Below are positions 59,001 through 64,000 of a stretch of DNA of 64,000 bases, piece by piece; positions within the stretch are counted from its first letter, which is position 1; each line of letters starts with the position of its first letter. A model generated the notes under the pieces. That model saw only the letters and a list, made by a program, of their open reading frames with translations, did not search any database and was not told the origin of the DNA. This DNA is from Acanthochlamys bracteata (taxonomy: Eukaryota; Streptophyta; Magnoliopsida; Pandanales; Velloziaceae), in NCBI GenBank assembly GCA_019914995.1, contig CM034127.1, forward strand, positions 9,486,001 through 9,550,000. Direction: 5' to 3'. The position numbers and the translations under genes are program-made.

Positions 59001-59988
59001 CCGCAGAAGGCAAGCTTTACTTTTAGTCAGTTATCATATAGTCAATGCTTTTGATGAAGTATGCAAACATCTATATAAGGGCGTGTTTCAAATGTCCGTA
59101 AACGAGTTTTGTGAAAGTAAAAAGTAGGAAGTAGAGTTTCTTGAAAAATAAAGTGGCAGTGGAGTTCAGTATTTATGTTTCAATAGGTTTTGAAAGTGTG
59201 TTGAAAATTGAAAAATATAGTTGTATTAGAAAGTGTGCAAATAAGAAAATTAGAACTGGAGTTCTGCATGTGGAAGTGGAGTTCTGAATTTCTTGTGTAA
59301 TTGAAACATATGAATTGTTCAAAACTCAAAATCTAGTGGAAGAAAGTGGAGTTACGGGCGTTTGAAACATGCCCTAAATGAAACTTTGCAGTACTTGGTT
59401 TTGGCATGCACAGTCTTGAAGCAGAATATTTGAGCATAGACCGATGTCGTATGATTGCTGTTTTTTTCTTCACTCCTTTTACGGGGGCTTTTAGAAAAAA
59501 ATCTAAATGCTATGGGAATACTCAGTTTTCACATATGTGCACCAGTTTCCTAGTGGAGCTATATATGTAATCCTACTTGTAGCTCTGCATTTTCTGCATA
59601 TTGAGCAAATCACTTGATTATATAAGTTAAATAAGATTATTAATGATGTTATATACCTGTATGTGGCAACAGGGTATTGTCTTCATTACGAGCTGAATGC
59701 TAGTTTGCATATAGAGCAAATTTCTTGCTGTAGCTGACTTTTTTTAAAACTAGAGCTGAATGTCATTGGTACAGTTGGAATGCGACATATGACAGTTTGC
59801 TGGGGAGCAACAAGCCATTCGCACAACCTATTCCTCTCTCGGTATAAAACTCCATCCCATTACTCACTTCAATGTTTGTGGTTTTCTTTTTTCCCCCTCA
59901 AGCATATCCATAACTTATTTATACTGATTGGCAGGAAATGGTAGATTTTCTTGTGGATATCTGGGAACAAGAAGGGATGTATGATTAA
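56021..59988 (+). CDS. Gag1-like clamp (DUF4050) domain protein
   Basis: Five exons: 56021-56085, 56642-56898, 57544-57631, 59775-59841 and 59935-59988. They join in frame to 176 aa, or 156 aa if translation starts at the Met at 56081. The exon 2 start was chosen at 56642 because this acceptor alone keeps frame and yields MGGCLGCYSKPTPIIAVDEP. Next is a Ser-rich region (SQRSISSISMSTQNLDP), then the domain from about residue 108: GLILWNQTRQQWIGNRR, WNATYDSLLGSNKPFAQ and the end PLSEMVDFLVDIWEQEGMYD. This resembles the Gag1-like clamp domain (formerly DUF4050), found in conserved plant proteins of unknown function. MGGCLGC is a candidate N-myristoylation and palmitoylation signal if the internal Met is used. 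Intron 3 (2.1 kb) holds a MITE. Confidence 0.82.
59079..59374 (+). mobile_element. best-preserved Tourist-like MITE of family B, in intron 3 of the Gag1-like gene
   Basis: The 296-bp element has about 23-bp terminal inverted repeats (GGGCGTGTTTCAAATGTCCG; right end TTTGAAACATGCCC). TAA flanks both sides (59076-59078, 59375-59377). It keeps many G residues that are A in the other copies, so it may be the youngest copy here. Confidence 0.88.
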
Positions 59989-60683
59989 ATCGAAAAGGAT
60001 GCTTAAACATCGACAATTGTTATATTTCTCCTGTTCATGTTTAGTTCATGCTTTCAATTGCAAAAATTTATGAGTTGTAGTTCTCTTCCCACTGTTGTGC
60101 TCTTTTAATTGAAATTCAATCTTCTCACTTTGCCTGCAAAGTCAGGTGTTGCTCATGATTGTATACAAATGGATTCCCTGGTTTAGGTAACTGGAGCCTT
60201 TTACAATCTGTATTAATTTATCTAGTTTAGGTTACTGTTGTCTGTTGCTAATAAAACGATCCAATTTGCGATGCCACTATTTTGGTGGAATTTGTAATTA
60301 GGATTCTACTCCGGAGTATTGTGATTGGATTTCGTTACATGGGTTAAGTGGCGGAACTGTTAATGTTAGTGCAGAACAGATTCATTGGTGACAATGTGCT
60401 CCTTTTTGTCTTTCAGTTCAGAACGCTCTACTAGCTACTTTCTAGTAAAATGTTTTTTTTTTAAATTTTCCGTATCGGTAGCTACTGGAAGATATCCGAT
60501 TCTTCTCTTACGTTCTAAACCTTTCCCTTACTGTTTGAGAAAGCGCCAGTTGCTTGTTTGCTTACCTGATTTATAACTACAGCAGTGTTGCTCTCCATTT
60601 CATCTTCACTGAAAGACTCAAAAATACCTGAAACCTTTCCCGCTTCCTTCGCAGTCTGCTATATTAGATTTTGGATCTGGAAG
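59989..60683. other. short intergenic region with 3' UTR and small heat-shock gene promoter
   Basis: Holds the 3' UTR of the Gag1-like gene (to about 60280) and the promoter of the small heat-shock protein gene, with a heat-shock element at 60502-60526 and a TATA-like TTTATAAC at about 60571. Confidence 0.6.
60502..60526 (+). promoter_or_regulatory. step-type heat-shock element
   Basis: Three TTC units sit exactly 10 bp apart (TTC at 60503, 60513 and 60523), and a GAA at 60488 keeps the same 5-bp grid. This is the gapped, step arrangement of the HSF-binding site. It lies about 45 bp upstream of a TATA-like box and about 160-180 bp before the start codon. Confidence 0.55.
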
Positions 60684-61561
60684 ATGGCATTGGCTAGATT
60701 ATGCATGAAGAATTCCGAAAGACTTCCAGGTCTAATTCGAAGTCATCGTCCGCTATTCGGTCCAAACGCACTCGTTAAAGATAGAGATGCGTTAATGCTT
60801 CCCTGTCTTGCGCACTCCTCTTCATCAGCTGCAGCAGAGGGAGGACAAGCTCATGCTGATGATCAATGCAAAGACATCTCTACTGCGTCAGAAACTGGAA
60901 CAATTACTGATTCTGGTCCACGAAACCGTAGACGGAGAGGGAGGCTGTGGAGGGAACCCTGGGAAATCTTCCCCTTCCACTTCAATACTCGTGGTAAGTC
61001 TATAATCACCTAACTATCATTTTGCTTCAGCTTGTAAGACTTGAGTTCAATTGGAATATATCCATGACGATTTCATATGGATTTGTTTACGTACTTCCAA
61101 CTTGTATTTGAAAACATTTAAAACTTCAACGACGTAATACATGAACAGGGCCACAAGGGAGGAAACTGAGCAACGCGCTCATGCAGCTCTCAGAGAACCT
61201 GAACAATGTTCTGGGCAACTTACCGCCGTTCCGCATGCTCAGAAGGCGTGTGAAGGAAGACGACGAGTGCTATAAGTTGCGGCTGGAAGTGCCTGGGCTT
61301 AGCAAGGATGACATTAAAGTCACTATCGAGGACGGATTTCTTGTAGTGACCGGAGAAAGAAAGGAGGAAGAAGAGAGTTCGGATGAAGGTGAAGGATGGT
61401 TTTCGCAAGTCTACGGGTACTACAACACCAGCCTTCTCCTGCCTGAAGATGCCAAGGTGGAAGGGATCAAGGCTGAGTTGAAGAACGGTGTGCTTCATGT
61501 CACCGTACCAAGGTCTGGTGAGAAGAAGAAGAGAGAGGTGCACCAAATTGAGATACAGTGA
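60684..61561 (+). CDS. organelle-targeted small heat-shock protein (HSP20, HSP26.5-like)
   Basis: Two exons, 60684-60993 and 61149-61561, give 240 aa. The N-terminus MALARLCMKNSERLPG is basic and low in acidic residues, like a mitochondrial (or plastid) transit peptide. A basic RNRRRRGRLWREPWEIF segment follows. The alpha-crystallin domain runs from about residue 128 to 228: DECYKLRLEVPGLSKDDIKV, GFLVVTGERK, YGYYNTSLLLPEDAKVEGIK and the hallmark ELKNGVLHVTVPR. Arabidopsis mitochondrial HSP26.5 has the same start (MALARL) and layout and a similar length. Family members are ATP-independent holdases that keep unfolding proteins soluble under heat. An upstream in-frame ATG at 60585 exists, but MALARL matches the family. 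An HSE upstream fits heat induction. Confidence 0.93.
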
Positions 61562-61901
61562 TCTGTGCAGTGTATGTAAGGGAAACTTCGGTTGCTAGAT
61601 TGTCCGGCTTTATCTTTTGTTTTGGGTTATGAATGCAGCGTGCTTGCAAGTGTGCGTAGAATAAAGATGCCAATTTGAATTGGTTTGTATTGTATACATT
61701 ATGGAGTAGCAGGAAAGGTAATGAATTAATTTGCTAGAACCGTTTGTTAGATATCAATCACAAAATAAAAATGATAACCATCACACTTTTCACTAGAGTA
61801 AGTAAAATCCTTATAGATAAAGTCTATTATCAATCAACAAATTTTAAAGAAATGAAACCTCTTTTTTGCTTGTTCAAAGTAAATCATAAGAAGATTAAAC
61901 T

Positions 61902-61908
61902 AAAAAAA
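61902..61908 (-). terminator. RNA polymerase III terminator of tRNA-Lys
   Basis: Seven T residues in the transcript sense, four bases after the discriminator base. Confidence 0.85.
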
Positions 61909-61911
61909 TCG

Positions 61912-61983
61912 CGCCGTCTGTGGGGATCGAACCCACGACCACGTGGTTAAAAGCCACGCGCTCTACCACTGAGCTAAGACGGC
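61912..61983 (-). tRNA. tRNA-Lys(UUU)
   Basis: On the minus strand it folds as a complete cloverleaf: acceptor GCCGTCT pairing with AGACGGC, D arm GCTC...GAGC, anticodon stem CGTGG/CCACG with loop CTTTTAA (anticodon TTT), T arm GTGGG TTCGATC CCCAC, discriminator G. There is no intron and no encoded CCA. Lack of intron and sequence fit the nuclear tRNA, not the intron-containing plastid trnK. It lies about 350 bp downstream of the heat-shock gene, on the opposite strand. Confidence 0.97.
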
Positions 61984-62570
61984 TGCGTATTGCTTCGTAT
62001 CTTGTAAAAAAAATATGAGGATCATTGATAGATTTAAGTTTTGAAAATTTATAGTTACAGATATAATTTTGAATTCTATATTATTTGCATTATTTTTCTT
62101 AACTTTTTAGAAGTTCTAGATAATTTAACCTTTGGCTTTAAAGTGTTCAGTTGATTTTTTTAACAAACATCTTCGATGAGAGGAATATACATAGAACTTG
62201 GAAATGAATGAAAGAAGGTAGACATGAACAAACGGTATGGCCTTTGCCATTACCTGCAGTACTACTTCAGCAACTACAACTGATGCTGCTGCTACATTTC
62301 AAGTTTTTCAACTCTTCTACTATAATATAAGTAGCTAGGCCAGCAAACAAAACCAATCACACCTCAATCAATCAATCAATCCAACTCCCAGTTCCTTCAT
62401 CAGTACTATAAACAACAACAACAACATCATCAGTCACCAAAACAAACAAACACAAAAAAATTAAAAGAAAAATCTCAATGCCATGCTTTGTTTAAGTGTG
62501 CATGTCTTTCTGTCTGATAAAATTTTGGGAAAGCATCGCACCAGATGTGTTTTTTTTAGGTCTTGTTTAA

Positions 62571-62708
62571 TCAACATAACCAAGGAGAGTAATCAAAATC
62601 AGAATCTGATTGTTGTGGATTTGATGTATCATTGGAAAAGTTGTTGAGCAATTTGAGGAGCCGCTCAAGACTCCGTTCATTCATTCGTTCATCCCACTTT
62701 TCCCAAGG
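62571..62708 (-). other. candidate terminal coding exon of an unidentified gene
   Basis: On the minus strand TAG|CCTTGGG begins a 45-codon open frame ending in TGA: PWEKWDERMNERSLERLL, then LNNFSN, an acidic Ser/Asp stretch and SPWLC. Composition and codon use look protein-like. An in-frame stop lies immediately upstream, so it is either the last exon of a gene continuing to the right, or a 37-codon frame from the ATG at 62684. The region upstream of the border is purine-rich, a weak acceptor. Family not recognised; the ending resembles transcription-factor C-termini only in general character. Confidence 0.4.
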
Positions 62709-62751
62709 CTAACTAGCTAGCTACCGCTCTTTTCTGTTTCAATAAGGGGAT

Positions 62752-62942
62752 ATTTGGCTTTAGCTTATTAAAAAATTAATTTTTAATTTTTATTTAATAT
62801 TTTTAATATATATTTTATAAATATTTAAAAATTTTATTTAAAATTTAATAATATAAGAAATTTTACGTAGTGAAATTTTTTTAAAAAATTTTTATATTAA
62901 AAAATTGTTATTTTATAAATACTTCTAAAATATAAATTACTA
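62752..62942. repeat. AT-rich repeat, family D
   Basis: Starts GGATATTTGGCTTTAGC, carries AAATTTTACGTAGTGAAATTT and ends TTACTAAAGCC, an imperfect inverted repeat. It lies about 45 bp from the candidate terminal exon. Confidence 0.55.
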
Positions 62943-63744
62943 AAGCCGTTAAAAAAAATGAGTTTTAAAAAATACAAATTTTTATAAAAATAAAAATAGA
63001 TTTTAATATAAATAAAATTTAAAATAATAGTTAAAGTATATAATATAAACTTAAAATTAAATTTTATGTGTAAGTAAAATTCAAATAATAATTAAAAATT
63101 ATAAAACGTGAGGAACTTAAAATTTGAAAATTGATATTAAAGTATTTCCAATAAAAACATATCTTTAGAGACTACTTAGCATTTCATTTTATATATTTTA
63201 TCATTTATTTTAATATTTTATTTTTAATAAACTTTTATGATGTTGTTTTAAATTTTTAGAAAGTTTAGAAAGTACAAATAATTATACATCATTATTTATA
63301 TATATACTTTTCTAAAATATATATTTAAATTTCTTTTTAAAATAATTTAAAATAATTTTTTTAAACTTATTTTAGACATGGAAGACGACCTCTTACTTAT
63401 TACTGCGTGTAATTAATTGTTATGAACTATAGGATTTTCAATTAGGCTCTGTCTACCTATACAGAAGACAAACAAAAAGGACGTGAATGAAATGAAAACA
63501 GGCCATGCAACAAAAAGTAGAAACGAAAAGATTAGTTCAGTTTGATCAGTTAGCAGCAGATTATAACTTTTTAACATAGATATATATCTACTGATATACC
63601 TCGTTCGTGCTTATTTAAAAAATAAATAAAAACATCTTTAATTTATTCTAAAACATTTTTAGAAGATATTTTTTCTTTATTTTATAAAATTAATCAAAAT
63701 AAAATAAATAAAATAGAATGTCAAAAGTACCGATGACTAGGTGA

Positions 63745-63945
63745 CTTGGAAGTGTTTTTTGAAAATTTTTTAAATAATAAATATTATTTTTTTTATTATA
63801 AAAAAATGAGTTTTAATGTTTTTAATAATTATAAAATTAATTTGTAATTAAATGTTATGAGATAAATTTTTTTTATATTTAAAATTTTTAAATAAATCCT
63901 ACATATAAGTTTTTTATAAAAATATTAAAAAATAATATAAAAATA
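63745..63945. repeat. AT-rich repeat, family D-like
   Basis: Begins TTGGAAGTGTTTTTTGAAAA and continues with the AT-rich family core in the orientation of the 44112 copy. The right boundary is not clear. Confidence 0.35.
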
Positions 63946-64000
63946 AAAAAAGCCATGCTTACCTTATAATTTTTATTCATATATAAATATAAATTTTTTA

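Larger units (their letters stand above)
61984..64000. other. right-end intergenic or intronic region
   Basis: 62200-62560 is GC-balanced, with CAA-rich sequence at about 62408-62460. Then comes a candidate terminal exon (62571-62708), followed by AT-rich family D blocks (62752-62942, about 63745-63945) to the window end. Confidence 0.55.

Noticed and set aside
61220-61546. 108-codon minus-strand frame at the small HSP gene
   Set aside because: Antisense shadow of the alpha-crystallin domain.
61744-61950. 68-codon plus-strand frame ending in LWGSNPRPRG
   Set aside because: The end is the antisense of the tRNA-Lys T arm, a well-known false protein annotation.
61912-61983. Possible plastid DNA insertion suggested by tRNA-Lys(UUU)
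   Set aside because: Plastid trnK-UUU has a large intron with matK. This gene is intronless, resembles nuclear tRNA-Lys, has a pol III terminator, and has no plastid flanks.
1-64000. CRISPR array, biosynthetic cluster, virus-derived or bacterial-type system
   Set aside because: No regularly spaced repeats, no co-functional gene set and no viral or prokaryotic gene organisation was seen.

Overview
This is nuclear DNA from a flowering plant, most likely a eudicot. The genes have introns with GT-AG borders and the intergenic DNA is very AT-rich. The proteins recognised (VQ, SPX, SHINE-type AP2/ERF, PLD alpha, ATP-Mg/Pi carrier, WDR26/GID7-like) have plant architectures. The species cannot be named from this window. 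There is no sign of bacterial, plastid or viral DNA, no CRISPR array and no biosynthetic cluster. The genes look like an ordinary, functionally unrelated plant neighbourhood.

Layout. 1-609 (minus): 5' part of a VQ-motif protein running off the left edge, with promoter-like and leader-exon-like sequence out to about 4.77 kb. 5692-9749 (minus): three-exon SPX phosphate-sensor protein with two P1BS boxes upstream and one in intron 1. 9.96-19.39 kb: gene-poor, AT-rich DNA full of short inverted-repeat elements, with one GC-balanced island at about 15.3-15.9 kb. 19388-20182 (minus): two-exon WIN1/SHINE cuticle regulator. 24613-27362: a 2.75 kb hAT-like element with an exact 8-bp target duplication. 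28530-32358 (plus): phospholipase D alpha. 34575-37204 (plus): calcium-binding mitochondrial ATP-Mg/Pi carrier. 41929-42415 (plus): small membrane-anchored protein with an RVxF motif. 46448-51927 (minus): five-coding-exon WDR26/GID7-like protein with an upstream leader exon. 56021-59988 (plus): Gag1-like clamp (DUF4050) protein. 60684-61561 (plus): organelle-type small heat-shock protein with a heat-shock element. 61912-61983 (minus): tRNA-Lys(UUU). 62571-62708 (minus): candidate terminal exon of an unidentified gene.

The most distinctive non-genic feature is the density of Tourist-like MITEs. Several have intact terminal inverted repeats and TAA/TTA target duplications. At least five families recur, and copies lie in introns and next to promoters. 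Gene models were rebuilt from splice sites, reading-frame phase and remembered family similarity; no searches were run. Regulatory calls are motif matches with plausible positions, not measurements.
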